In this document: positions 44,761 to 54,882 of the stretch, one piece after another
Numbering within the stretch: the first letter of the stretch is position 1
Layout: each line of letters opens with the position of its first letter
Assembly (NCBI GenBank): GCA_005503055.1
Contig: SCOX01000005.1
Coordinates: forward strand, 124,001 to 188,000
DNA: 64,000 nt
Origin: Lysobacteraceae bacterium P
Lineage (GTDB): Bacteria > Pseudomonadota > Gammaproteobacteria > Xanthomonadales > Xanthomonadaceae
Reading direction: 5' to 3'
Notes under the pieces: generated by a model
The model's input: the letters and a program-made list of their open reading frames with translations, nothing else
What the model was told of the DNA's origin: nothing
Databases searched by the model: none
Made by a program: the position numbers and the translations under genes

Positions 44761-47277
44761 TCACCCACGCGGCTTCGCCCGATGCGTGGCCGTCGCGCTC
44801 CATGGATCGTCCGGCCAGGGATGCTTCGGATAGCGCCCTTTCATTTCCTTCTTCACTTCCGGATAGGTGCGGTCCCAGAAGCCCTTCAGATCCTGCGTGA
44901 TCTGCAGCGGTTTTCCGCCCGGCGAGAGCAGGTGCAGCGTCAGCGGCACGCGTCCGTCGGCGATGCGCGGCGTGTCGGCCAGGCCGAACAGTTCCTGCAG
45001 CTTCACCGCGAGCACCGGCGCGACGGGTGCGTCGGTCTCATCGTCGTAGCCGTACTCGATGCGGCGCTCCATGCCCGAGGGCACGACTATCCGCGTCGGT
45101 GCGAGCGCGTCGATCTTCTGCCGCACGGCCCATGCCGCCGTGGACTTCAGCGCCTCGCCGAAGGCCTCTTCGTCCAGTGCCTCCAACCGCGTCTTGCCAG
45201 TCAGCGCGGGCTTGAGCCAATCGTCCAGCGTGTCCAGCAGCGCCGCGTCGGACAGGTCGGGCAGTGCATCGAGTGTGGGCATCCACGCGCGCAGGCTGCG
45301 CACGCGCGCGCGCCATTGCGTCTGCGCCGGCGTCCACGGAAGTGCACGAAGTCCGAGCTGGCGCACCGCATCGACCAGCGCGTCGGCGTAGCGCGCGGGA
45401 TCGGGTTTTGCCAGCGGTTTGCTTTCGATGACGATGCGGTCGTAGCGCGTTTCGCGCACGGCCGCGATGCCGCGCAGGGTGGCGTCCCACACGACGCGAT
45501 CGTCGGTGACGAATCGTTGCGGGAAGTCGCGGCGCAGGCGTTGTTCGTCCAGCGGCGCGGCACGCAGCACGCGTGCGTCGCGCGGGTCGTCGCGCAGTTC
45601 GCTGATGACGATCCACGGCTCTCCGTACAGCGTCGAGTCGTCGAACAGCTTCGCACTGCGGCCGTTGGCGAGCTGGTAGCGGTAGGGATCGCTCGGATGC
45701 TGGCGCGCGACACGGTCCGGGAATGCGTGCAGCAGTACGTCACCGAGCAGGTGCGCGGGCACCGAGGCAGGCGGCGTCGCGTCCAGTCGCAGGCGGCGAC
45801 GCCACTGTTTGGCGGCCTGGTCGAGCACGGCGAGCGACGAGCGCGCTGCGTCCGGTGCAATACGCCCAGTGCGGAACGCGGCCAGGGCCTGCCAGCGTTC
45901 GGGCGCCGAATCGCTGCGCTGCTTGCCCGGTAACGGCCGTAGGGGATCGCGGGCTTCCAGCAATGCGGCCAGATCGCAGGCCAGCGCCTGTTCGCTGCGA
46001 TCGCCCGGTGCGAGCAACATCGCCGCCAGACGCGGATGCGTACCGAGCGCCAGCATGCGTCGGCCCAGCGGTGTGATCGAGGCGCCGTCGAGCGCGCCCA
46101 GGCGCTGCAACAGCTCGCGTGCGGCGGCGAGCGCGCCAGGCGGCGGGGCGTCGACGAAACGCAGGTTGGCGTCGCCCCATGCGGCCAGCTCGAGCGCAAG
46201 CCCGGCCAGTTCCACCTGCGCCATCTCTGGCCTGCGTTGTGGTTCCAGGCGTTTCGATTCCGGCCACAGCCGGTACGCCCAGCCATCGGCGACGCGACCC
46301 GCGCGACCGGCGCGCTGGTCGGCCGAGGCCTGCGCGATGTTCACCACGTCCAGGCGGGCGAAGCCGCTGTTGGGGTCGTAGCGCGGTTCGCGCGCCAGGC
46401 CCGAGTCGATGACGACGCGCACGCCGGGCAGCGTCACGCTGGATTCGGCGACGTTGGTGGCGAGCACGACGCGGCGACGGCCGTCGGGATCGGGTTGCAG
46501 CACGCGGGTCTGTTGCTCGACGGGAAGCTCGCCGTGCAGCGTGAGGATGTCCGCCTCGCCGCGCGTGCCTTGTTCCAGCGCCGCCTGCGTGCGTGCGATC
46601 TCGCGCTGGCCGGGCAGGAACACCAGGATGTCGCCGGGATGCTGCGCCAGCGCATGCTCCACCGCGCGGCGTGCCTGGTGTTCGACGGCTTCCTCGCGAC
46701 GCGCAGGGAAATGCGCGATCGAGACGGGAAAGCTTCGGCCCGCACTGCTCAGGCGCGGCGCGTCGAGGAAGGCCGCGAGCCGTTCTCCGTCCAGCGTGGC
46801 CGACATCACCACGATGCGCAGGTCCTCGCGCAGACCGGCCTGAACGTCCAACGCCAGCGCCAGACCGAGGTCGGCGGCGAGGTGGCGTTCGTGGAATTCG
46901 TCGAACAGCAGCGCACCGACGCCTTCCAGCATCGGGTCATCCTGCAGCATGCGGGTGAGGATGCCTTCGGTGACGACCTCGATCCGCGTGGCAGCGCTGA
47001 CGCGATTCTCGAAGCGGATGCGGTAGCCGACGGTGGCACCGACGTCCTCACCACGTTGGCGCGCCATGAAATGCGCCGCCGCACGCGCGGCCACGCGGCG
47101 CGGTTCCAGCATCACGATCTTCCGACCCTCAAGCCAGGGCGCGTCGAGCAGCGCCGGCGGCACCTGCGTGGTCTTGCCCGCGCCGGGCGGGGCTTCGAGC
47201 ACCAGGCGCGGGTGTTCGGCCAGGCTGGCGCGAATGCGCGGCAGCAGTTCGTCGATGGGGAAGGCGGCGCGATTCAC
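44761..47277 (-). CDS. hrpB: ATP-dependent RNA helicase HrpB
   Basis: An 838-residue DExH-box helicase. Motif I GAGKTTQVP is at about residues 32-40, motif II is DEFH (LLFDEFHERHLAADLG), motif III is SATLDG, and motif VI region QRAGRAGRVADGWAYRLW is intact. The C-terminal HrpB domain ends with PGGKPLQITQDLKGFWDRTY and YPKHPWPDDPW, typical of the family (about 820-840). The start is taken at GTG 47277, which gives NRAAFPIDELLPRIR as in relatives; in-frame ATGs at 47331 and 47400 would add Arg/Ser-rich residues. Its RNA substrate is not well defined; in E. coli hrpB is non-essential. Confidence 0.93.
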   Translation of the reverse strand: MNRAAFPIDELLPRIRASLAEHPRLVLEAPPGAGKTTQVPPALLDAPWLEGRKIVMLEPRRVAARAAAHFMARQRGEDVGATVGYRIRFENRVSAATRIEVVTEGILTRMLQDDPMLEGVGALLFDEFHERHLAADLGLALALDVQAGLREDLRIVVMSATLDGERLAAFLDAPRLSSAGRSFPVSIAHFPARREEAVEHQARRAVEHALAQHPGDILVFLPGQREIARTQAALEQGTRGEADILTLHGELPVEQQTRVLQPDPDGRRRVVLATNVAESSVTLPGVRVVIDSGLAREPRYDPNSGFARLDVVNIAQASADQRAGRAGRVADGWAYRLWPESKRLEPQRRPEMAQVELAGLALELAAWGDANLRFVDAPPPGALAAARELLQRLGALDGASITPLGRRMLALGTHPRLAAMLLAPGDRSEQALACDLAALLEARDPLRPLPGKQRSDSAPERWQALAAFRTGRIAPDAARSSLAVLDQAAKQWRRRLRLDATPPASVPAHLLGDVLLHAFPDRVARQHPSDPYRYQLANGRSAKLFDDSTLYGEPWIVISELRDDPRDARVLRAAPLDEQRLRRDFPQRFVTDDRVVWDATLRGIAAVRETRYDRIVIESKPLAKPDPARYADALVDAVRQLGLRALPWTPAQTQWRARVRSLRAWMPTLDALPDLSDAALLDTLDDWLKPALTGKTRLEALDEEAFGEALKSTAAWAVRQKIDALAPTRIVVPSGMERRIEYGYDDETDAPVAPVLAVKLQELFGLADTPRIADGRVPLTLHLLSPGGKPLQITQDLKGFWDRTYPEVKKEMKGRYPKHPWPDDPWSATATHRAKPRG

Positions 47278-47443
47278 GCGCGCAAGGATACGGGACCGAG
47301 CCGAGGTGGACCCTGCTGCGCGGGCTTGCATGGACGCGCTCGACACGGACGGGGCGGATTTGCGCGCCGAATCCCGTCCGGGCCGAACGCGCCCATGCAA
47401 GGCCGCGCCGGGCGATGAGCGTGCCCGCCGTTAAACTGGGCGC

Positions 47444-48253
47444 ATGGAATTGATCGACATCGGCGCCAACCTCACCCACGACTCCTTCGACCACGACCGC
47501 GACGCGGTGCTGGCGCGCGCCCGCGAGGCAGGCGTGGCGCAGATGGTCATCACCGGCGCCAGCCGCGAGCACTCGCCGCTGGCGCTGAAGCTGGCGAAAC
47601 GGCACCCGGGCGAGCTGTTCGCTACCGCCGGGGTGCACCCGCACCACGCCAGCGAATACACGAGCGAATGTGACGAAGAGATGCGCGAGCTGCACACGCA
47701 TCCGGAAGTGGTCGCCGTGGGCGAATGCGGCCTGGACTACTTCCGCGACTTCTCGCCGCGTCCGGCACAGCGGCGCGCATTCGAGCTGCAACTGCAGATC
47801 GCGGTGGACCACGCCGTGGGCGGCGTGGGCAAGCCGCTGTTCCTGCACCAGCGCGACGCGCACGCCGACTTCATGTCGATGATGAACAACTTCGACGGCC
47901 GCCTGGGGCCGGCTGTGGTGCACTGCTTCACGGGCACGCGGGAAGAGATGTTCGACTACCTCGACCGCGACTGGTACATCGGCATCACCGGCTGGCTCTG
48001 CGACGAACGCCGTGGCCAGCACCTGCGCGAGCTGGTCAGGCACATCCCGGCGAATCGCCTGCTGATCGAGACCGACGCGCCATACCTGCTGCCGCGCACG
48101 ATCCGGCCCGCGCCGTCGCACCGCCGCAACGAGCCGATGTTCCTGTCGCACATCGTGGAGGAACTGGCCCGGGACCGTGGCGAGGACGTGGCGACCACGG
48201 CGGCGCTGACCACGACGAATGCGCGGTCTTTCTTCCGCCTGCCGCCGCGCTGA
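47444..48253 (+). CDS. tatD: TatD-family 3'-5' deoxyribonuclease
   Basis: A 269-residue metal-dependent TIM-barrel DNase. Metal ligands are visible: the first in IDIGANLTHDSFDHDRDAV (TatD has N instead of H at this site), GVHPHHASEY, the glutamate in VAVGECGLDYFRDFSP, FLHQRDAH, VVHCFTG and the aspartate in LIETDAPYLLPRT. The start IDIGANLTH and the length match TatD itself, not the shorter YcfH/YjjV paralogs. TatD is linked to DNA degradation and repair. It diverges from hrpB. Confidence 0.92.
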   Translation: MELIDIGANLTHDSFDHDRDAVLARAREAGVAQMVITGASREHSPLALKLAKRHPGELFATAGVHPHHASEYTSECDEEMRELHTHPEVVAVGECGLDYFRDFSPRPAQRRAFELQLQIAVDHAVGGVGKPLFLHQRDAHADFMSMMNNFDGRLGPAVVHCFTGTREEMFDYLDRDWYIGITGWLCDERRGQHLRELVRHIPANRLLIETDAPYLLPRTIRPAPSHRRNEPMFLSHIVEELARDRGEDVATTAALTTTNARSFFRLPPR

Positions 48254-48271
48254 GCGGACACTCACGTTCGA

Positions 48272-48592
48272 TCACCGGCGGGCGAGACGACGGGGTTCCG
48301 GCGCCGGTTCGAGCACCAGCTGCACCTTGCCGGCCGACTGGCACGCGCGTTTGGCGTCTGCCATCAGCCGTGCCCGCACGGCGTAGGCCTGACTGAAGTT
48401 GTCCACGCCGGTGAGCCGGGCGATGGCCTGCTGACTGGGCAGCGTCGGGCGGGCGCAATCGATCGTGATGGTCGCCGGCTCGGGCGGCGAGGCGGTCGCG
48501 GCGGCGGAGGCGAACGCGGCGGCGAACGCGAGGGCGGCGGCGGCCAGGGGCACAGCGGAGGCGGTCCGAAGCGGAAAGGACGTGGCGTTCAT
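48272..48592 (-). CDS. Small exported hypothetical protein
   Basis: A 106-residue protein with a long Ala-rich signal peptide (SAVPLAAAALAFAAAFASAAATA). The mature part of about 72 residues has two cysteines (TIDCARPTL and KRACQSAG), probably a disulfide, in a mostly helical domain (QQAIARLTGVDNFSQAYAVR), and a basic tail. I do not recognise the family; two-cysteine exported helical proteins of this size occur in Xanthomonadaceae. ATG 48592 has a weak upstream GGGAGATC. It is convergent with tatD, with 18 bases between stops. Confidence 0.65.
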   Translation of the reverse strand: MNATSFPLRTASAVPLAAAALAFAAAFASAAATASPPEPATITIDCARPTLPSQQAIARLTGVDNFSQAYAVRARLMADAKRACQSAGKVQLVLEPAPEPRRLARR

Positions 48593-48786
48593 GGGTGATC
48601 TCCCGACGGGTCGGCATCGGGGCGATGCCGTGTCGCCAGCGTCCCGCCGGAGCCGCCGCGGGTCTTGAGGGTGCGATGAGGGCGGCGCGGGGTTCTTGTC
48701 AGGGATTCCTCCAAAGCTTGGGAAAACCTTAGGCCGTGTCATCCGCCGGGCTCCGTATCCGTAGATGGGTGTCCTCCCGTCTGCCC

Positions 48787-50877
48787 ATGACCCTTCCCGA
48801 CCCTCCCGTGCTTGCCTTCGACGACTTCGCCCTCGACCTGGCCGGCCGACGCCTGCTGCGCGCGGGCGAGTTCCAGCCGCTGGAACCCAAGGCCTTCGCC
48901 GTGCTGTGCCTGCTGGCGCGCTCGCCCGGGCAGGTGTTCTCGCGTGAGGAGATCCTCGATGCGGTCTGGGGCCATCGCCACGTCACGCCCGGTGTGTTGA
49001 ACCGGGTCATCACCCTGATCCGCCACGCCTTGGGCGAGGACGCGCACCAGCCGCACTATCTGCATACGGTGCATGGCTACGGGTACCGGTTCGACCGACC
49101 GCAGGCAGCGGCGAACCCGACATCGTTCGCACGCGAGCCAACGGCGCCAGGGCACGCACCCGACGGCGGCGGCTCGCCCGCACCCGACGGCGGCTCGCCC
49201 ACACCCGACGCAACCCTGGCCGCACCCGACGGCGCCTCGCCGGCACGCGACGGAACCTTCGCGACACCCGAAGGACCCTCGCCTGCAGCCGGCGGAACCT
49301 CGCGCGCAGACGATCGAACCCGTCCGGCCACGCGGCGTCGGGCATGGCCGTGGGCGCTGGCGGCCACCCTGGTCGTCATCGTCGGGGCGTTTGGCTGGAC
49401 GTGGCGGGCGTCGCGGGAGGCGCCATCGGAACCCATGGCCATGGCGCCGAGCCCCACCGCCGCGCCGGTCCTGGCCGTCCTGCCGCTGCGTGCGTTGGGC
49501 GAAGACCCGCGCGGGCAGGCCTTCGCCGACGGTCTCAGCGAGGAGCTCATCGGCCTGCTGGCCCACATCGACGGCTTGCGCGTCACGTCGCGAACATCCG
49601 CCTTCCGCTTCCGCGATGCCGGGCTGCCGGCGTCCGACGTGGCCCGCCGCCTGCAGGCCACGCACGTGCTCGAGGGCAGCGTGCGTCAGGACGGCGAGCG
49701 GCTGCGCATCAACCTGCGCCTGATCGAAGCCGGCAGTGATCGCACCCTGTGGGCGCAGGATTTCGACCGCGAACTGCGCGACATCTTCGAGCTCCAGCGC
49801 AACATCGCCTACGCGATCGCCAACGCGTTGCAGCTCCAGCTCGGCCTGGCGCCGAGCACAGCGCGCACCGACGAGGACCCGGCCTTGTACCGGCGCTACC
49901 TGATGGCGCGTTTCGCCCCGCGCGGCGAGAAGACCACCACGCCGGCATTGATGAGCGCCGAGCAGGAGCTGCGCGGGATCCTGCGCGAGCAACCCGACTA
50001 CGCCCGCGCCTGGGGCGGGCTGGCGGCCATCCTGGCGCAGCGGGCCATCGCGCCCCTGCCCGGTCGCGACGAACTGCGCGCGCAGGCCGAACAGGCCGCC
50101 GCGCGCGCGTTGCAGCTCGATCCCGATCAACCCGATGCGCATGCAGTCCTGGCCGAACGCGCCTGCCGTGCGCAGGCGTGGAACGAATGCATGACGCTGT
50201 CGAAGCGTTCCGTCGCGCTGGCACCGTCGGACGTGGTGTTCCGCGGCTCTCATGCGTTCCGGCTGGCGACGATGGGCTATATCGACGACGCCCAGCGCGA
50301 AGTCGACGCGGCGCTGGCGGTCGCCCCGTTCGATCCGATCATCCACTTCTGGCGCGGCCGCATCCTCGACACGCTGGGCCGCCACGACGAAGCGCGCCGG
50401 CACCTCGCGCTCGCCGATCCCGGCCAGGCCTCGACCGGCCTGTTCTTCAATGCGATCTGGCGCCACGACTACGACGACGCACAACGCCTCGCCGCGAGCC
50501 TGCCGGCGGACATGCCGTGGCGCGCCTCGGAACTGGCCGCGGTGGCGGCGCTGCGCGATGCCTCGCGTTGGCCGGCGGTGCTGCCGCTGATCGAGAAGGC
50601 CGAGCGCAGCGCGCAGTACGGCCAGGTGCCGTACGACTTCACCCGCCTGCTGCTGCCGCGACGCGACTACGCGCGCGACATCGCCGGACTCGACGCGGTG
50701 CAGCGCTCGGGCTACGCCTCGTACCAGTGGGTGTTCTGGCAGCCCGAATCGCGCGAGCTGCGACGCGATCCGGCGTTCGCGCAGTACCTGCACCGCAGCG
50801 GCCTGCTGGCGTACTGGCGCGAGCATGGGTTTCCGGCGCAATGCCGGGCGCAGGGGGACGGGGCGCGGTGCGATTGA
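48787..50877 (+). CDS. CadC-like winged-helix membrane regulator with TPR domain
   Basis: A 696-residue membrane-bound regulator. Residues about 8-103 form an OmpR/CadC winged-helix DNA-binding domain (LEPKAFAVLCLLARSPGQVF, VLNRVITLIRHAL, HTVHGYGYRF). A low-complexity linker at about 122-180 is a 7-residue repeat of APDGGSP type, encoded by a 21-bp DNA repeat. One transmembrane helix at about 186-206 (AWPWALAATLVVIVGAFGWTW) follows. The periplasmic part has an adenylate-cyclase-associated-type domain (VLPLRALGEDPRGQAFADGL, VLEGSVRQDGERLRI) and TPR repeats. It resembles Xanthomonadaceae regulators with this layout. Start ATG 48787; signal and targets unknown. Confidence 0.88.
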   Translation: MTLPDPPVLAFDDFALDLAGRRLLRAGEFQPLEPKAFAVLCLLARSPGQVFSREEILDAVWGHRHVTPGVLNRVITLIRHALGEDAHQPHYLHTVHGYGYRFDRPQAAANPTSFAREPTAPGHAPDGGGSPAPDGGSPTPDATLAAPDGASPARDGTFATPEGPSPAAGGTSRADDRTRPATRRRAWPWALAATLVVIVGAFGWTWRASREAPSEPMAMAPSPTAAPVLAVLPLRALGEDPRGQAFADGLSEELIGLLAHIDGLRVTSRTSAFRFRDAGLPASDVARRLQATHVLEGSVRQDGERLRINLRLIEAGSDRTLWAQDFDRELRDIFELQRNIAYAIANALQLQLGLAPSTARTDEDPALYRRYLMARFAPRGEKTTTPALMSAEQELRGILREQPDYARAWGGLAAILAQRAIAPLPGRDELRAQAEQAAARALQLDPDQPDAHAVLAERACRAQAWNECMTLSKRSVALAPSDVVFRGSHAFRLATMGYIDDAQREVDAALAVAPFDPIIHFWRGRILDTLGRHDEARRHLALADPGQASTGLFFNAIWRHDYDDAQRLAASLPADMPWRASELAAVAALRDASRWPAVLPLIEKAERSAQYGQVPYDFTRLLLPRRDYARDIAGLDAVQRSGYASYQWVFWQPESRELRRDPAFAQYLHRSGLLAYWREHGFPAQCRAQGDGARCD
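49156..49326 (+). repeat. In-frame 21-bp tandem repeat coding the regulator linker (array 4)
   Basis: Eight contiguous units, seven of exactly 21 bases and the first of 24, share the pattern GCACCCGACGGC followed by GCCTCGCCG. Each 21-base unit encodes seven residues such as APDGGSP. It starts at 49156-49179, then 49180-49200, and so on to 49306-49326. It is in phase with the codons, so copy-number change keeps the reading frame. The period equals that of the three intergenic arrays. Confidence 0.85.
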
Positions 50878-50926
50878 GGCGCGCGCCGGATCAATGCGGC
50901 CTCATATGCGGCGCACACATTCCGTC

Positions 50927-51060
50927 TTTCCAGCGAAAGCTCGAATCCATGTTGCTCCGGCGTCATCCGCCATGCTCTCCGTCGGATCGACACGCGACAC
51001 AGCGAAATCAACTTGGATTCCAGCTTTCGCTGGAATGACGAGTGGGATGGCGAATGGGAT
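50927..51060. repeat. Long inverted repeat plus 12-bp direct repeats
   Basis: TTTCCAGCGAAAGCTCGAATCCA-type arm at 50927-50949 pairs with TGGATTCCAGCTTTCGCTGGAA-type arm at 51013-51034 (only partly quoted: CCAGCGAAAGCT and AGCTTTCGCTGG), leaving about 63 bases between. At its right edge GACGAGTGGGAT and GGCGAATGGGAT form two direct 12-bp units, with a third partial copy. It fills most of the 259-base gap between the regulator and panE and belongs to the widespread proteobacterial GGAATGACG-type interspersed repeats. It lies between convergent genes. Confidence 0.7.
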
Positions 51061-51136
51061 GACGAACTGGTGCGGCCGGGGGGCCCGGCCTGCGCCGGAA
51101 TGACGGGCCTGGAAGCCAGCCATCGCTGGCCGGCGA

Positions 51137-52078
51137 TCACGCGCCGTCGCGTCCCGCCTCGTACGCCTGCAAGTGCGTCCACGCCGCCGCGAGCAGCGGC
51201 GCGTGCTGGCCTGCCGCGCTGGCACGCAGCCACATGTCGCCGACGATCTGCATCGCCTCGACTGCCTGTCCGGCCTCCAGGTCGCGCAGCATCGAGGCCT
51301 TCAGCGGCGAACCCTGCGCGGTGAGCGTCGCCAGCGCGGTCTGTTGCGCCTGTGCGTCGATCGGCTCGCCTTCGGCCGCGGCGACGGCGAGGCATTCGGC
51401 GTAGAGCGCGCTCATGAAGGCTTCGCCGCCCTGTGCATCGATGATGCATCCCACCGGTGCGCGCATCAGGCAGGTTCCCGCGGCCAACGTGGCGAGGAAG
51501 GTGAACTTGGTCCATTGATCGCGCGCGATGCGCAGCGAACGCACGTGATCGATGTTGGCCTGCGCGCACAACGCCGCGAAGGCGCGGGTGCGCTCGCTGT
51601 CGGCCTCGCCTGCACGCTCACCGAACGTGATCGACGCCGGTTGACCCAGGTGGCGCACTTCGCCGCCGGCGCCTTTCATCGCGCTGATGAAGCACAGCCC
51701 CCCGGCCACCCGCTCGCTGCCGAAGCGTGCGTCGAGCGGCGCGTAATGGCGAAGCCCATTGAGGATCGGCAGCACCCAGGTGTCGTCGCCGACGGCGGGG
51801 GCGATCGCGTCGATCGAACTGTCCAGGTCGTAGGCCTTGCAGCTCAGCAGCACCATGTCGAAGGGGCGCGTCGCGGCGAGCGCCGGCAGCGCATCGGCCG
51901 TGGTGTGCGCGACCTCGATGTCGGCGTCGCCCAGCGGGCTGCGGATCGAAAGACCGCTGGCTTCAAGCTGCGCCGCGCGCGCGGGCCGCACCAGGAACGT
52001 GATGTCCGCGCCCGACTGCGCCAACCGTCCGCCGAAGTAGCCGCCGGTTCCACCGGCGCCGAGCACCAGGACGCGCAT
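51137..52078 (-). CDS. panE: 2-dehydropantoate 2-reductase family protein
   Basis: A 313-residue ketopantoate-reductase-family enzyme, which uses NADPH to reduce 2-dehydropantoate to pantoate in coenzyme A synthesis. The Rossmann motif VLVLGAGGTGGYFGGRLAQ is at residues 3-21. Family marks are VLLSCKAYDLDSSIDA (catalytic Lys), VLPILNGLRHYAPLDARFG, and the C-terminal KASMLRDLEAGQAVEAMQIVG region, KASMLRDLEAGQ being the usual signature. The start at 52078 shares one base with the stop of the ABC permease gene, so it is the third gene of that operon; why panE sits there is unknown. Confidence 0.88.
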   Translation of the reverse strand: MRVLVLGAGGTGGYFGGRLAQSGADITFLVRPARAAQLEASGLSIRSPLGDADIEVAHTTADALPALAATRPFDMVLLSCKAYDLDSSIDAIAPAVGDDTWVLPILNGLRHYAPLDARFGSERVAGGLCFISAMKGAGGEVRHLGQPASITFGERAGEADSERTRAFAALCAQANIDHVRSLRIARDQWTKFTFLATLAAGTCLMRAPVGCIIDAQGGEAFMSALYAECLAVAAAEGEPIDAQAQQTALATLTAQGSPLKASMLRDLEAGQAVEAMQIVGDMWLRASAAGQHAPLLAAAWTHLQAYEAGRDGA

Positions 52079-52895
52079 CAGCTGCGCAGTCCCACTCCGC
52101 GCTTGAGCAGCCACAGCCCCAACGCGGTCAACGCGGCGACGAAGCCCAGCATCAGGCTGTAGGAGATCCACAACGGCACGTCCGACACGCCCAGCAGTCC
52201 GTAGCGGAACGCGTTGACCATGTAGAAGATCGGATTGGCGTGCGTCATCGCCTCGGCCCACGGCGGCAGCAGCTTCACCGAATAGAACACGCCGCCCAAG
52301 TACGTCAGCGGCGTGAGGATGAAGGTCGGCACGATGGCGATGTCGTCGAACTTCTTCGCGTACACCGCGTTAACGAAACCGGCCAGCGAGAAGATCGTCG
52401 CGCCGAGCAGCACCGTGGTGAAGGTGACGAACGGGTGCGGCATGCTCACCCGCGTGAAGAACATCGAAATGACCAGCACGATCGCGCCGACCATCAGCCC
52501 GCGCAGCACCGCGCCGGAGACGTAGCCGGTGAGGATCACCCAGCTCGGCATCGGACTGACCAGCAGTTCCTCGACGTGGCGGCCGAACTTGGCGCCGAAG
52601 AACGACGACGAGATGTTGCCGTAGCTGTTCTGGATCACGCTCATCATCACCAGGCCCGGGACGATGAAATCCATGTACTTGATGCCGTCCATCGTGCCCA
52701 CGCGCGAGCCGATGAGTCCGCCGAAGATCAGGAAGTACAAGGTCATCGTGATCGCCGGCGGTACCAGCGTCTGCCCCCAGATGCGCAGGATGCGGGTGAT
52801 CTCGCGGCGCACGATGGTGCCCAGCGCGACGAAGTTGCGCTGCGTGCCGGACATCTGCGTCAGGGTCTGATTCATGCTGCTTGCTTGGTCCTGGT

Positions 52896-52899
<4 letters not shown>
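52078..52899 (-). CDS. ABC-2 type transporter permease (YadH family)
   Basis: A 273-residue inner-membrane protein with six transmembrane helices of the ABC-2/YadH family: TLVPPAITMTLYFLIFGGLIG, FIVPGLVMMSVIQNSYGNIS, and the family block LLVSPMPSWVILTGYVSGAVLRGLMVG, represented by ELLVSPMPSWVILTGY. It pairs with the ATPase gene upstream, whose stop it overlaps by four bases. ATG 52899 is retained because of that overlap; in-frame ATGs at 52875 and 52854 are also possible. It probably exports a small molecule or lipid-linked substrate. Confidence 0.92.
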
Positions 52900-53915
<1,016 letters not shown>

Positions 53916-54017
53916 TCGTGAAGGCCTGCGCCGCGGCCTCGCGGCGATAGACGGTAGTATAGGCGCCCTCGTGTCGGCACTCCGGCCACACACTGTTGCA
54001 GCATCGTCGGTACCGCC

Positions 54018-54785
54018 TTGGCCATCCAGCATTTTCCGCTAAAGCTCGTCTCCCGCCGCATGCTGGCCCCGACCGTGGGCCACTACACGTTCGTGCGCGA
54101 CGATGGACAGCCGCTGGATTTCGTCCCCGGCCAGTTCATCCAGGTGCATTTCCAGTACGCCGACGGCACCGCCACCAAGCGCAGCTATTCGCTGGCGACC
54201 ATCCACGACCACGCGCTGGGCCCGGGCGAGGCGGTGGAGATTGCCGTGAGCTACGTGCCCGGTGGCGCGGCGACGGCGCTGTTCGAAGGCCTGGACGATG
54301 ACGGTCGCGTGGATGCAAGCGGCCCGTTCGGCCGCTTCTGCCTGATGCCCGGCGACGCCAACGGTCGCTATCTGCTCATCGGCACCGGCACCGGCGTGAC
54401 GCCCTACCGCGCGATGCTGCCGCAGCTGGACGCGTTGATACGCGAACGCGACATCCGCGTGGTGCTGCTGTTCGGCGCGCGCACCCCGGACGAATTGCTG
54501 TACGGCGACGAGTTCCGCGCCTTCGCCAACCGGCATCCCGATCACTTTCGCTTCGTGCCGTGCTTCTCGCGCGAGCTGCCGGCCGAAGGTTCGCCGCATG
54601 CGCATGCGGACGTCCGACGCGGTTACGTTCAGCAGTTCCTAGACGAGTTCGGTCCCGACGCGGCCGACGACATCGCCTACCTGTGCGGCAATCCCAACAT
54701 GGTCGATGCGTGTTTCGAAGCGCTGAAGGGCCATGGATTGCCAGTGCCGCATGTACGACGCGAGAAGTACGTCAGCAGCAAGTAG
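54018..54785 (+). CDS. fpr: Ferredoxin-NADP reductase
   Basis: A 255-residue flavoprotein that passes electrons between NADPH and ferredoxin or flavodoxin. FAD binding: RSYSLAT (residues about 54-60) and the VSYVPGGAATALF region; NADP binding: LLIGTGTGVTPYRAML, LLFGARTPDELLY and the C-terminal YLCGNPNMVDACFE. Length and motifs fit the bacterial Fpr subclass. It appears to start with TTG at 54018 (giving AIQHFPLKLVSRRML), as no ATG or GTG precedes the conserved region in frame within a suitable distance. It diverges from the ABC gene by 102 bases. The C-terminus ends YVSSK, unlike the usual terminal Trp. Confidence 0.9.
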   Translation: MAIQHFPLKLVSRRMLAPTVGHYTFVRDDGQPLDFVPGQFIQVHFQYADGTATKRSYSLATIHDHALGPGEAVEIAVSYVPGGAATALFEGLDDDGRVDASGPFGRFCLMPGDANGRYLLIGTGTGVTPYRAMLPQLDALIRERDIRVVLLFGARTPDELLYGDEFRAFANRHPDHFRFVPCFSRELPAEGSPHAHADVRRGYVQQFLDEFGPDAADDIAYLCGNPNMVDACFEALKGHGLPVPHVRREKYVSSK

Positions 54786-54882
54786 GTCGACGAGCGGGGT
54801 CGCGAATCGCGGCGCCATGTCATACATGGCCGCGGGGGCTCTGGCATGCTGAGCGCCGTTACCTGTCCTTTCGAGAACCTCC

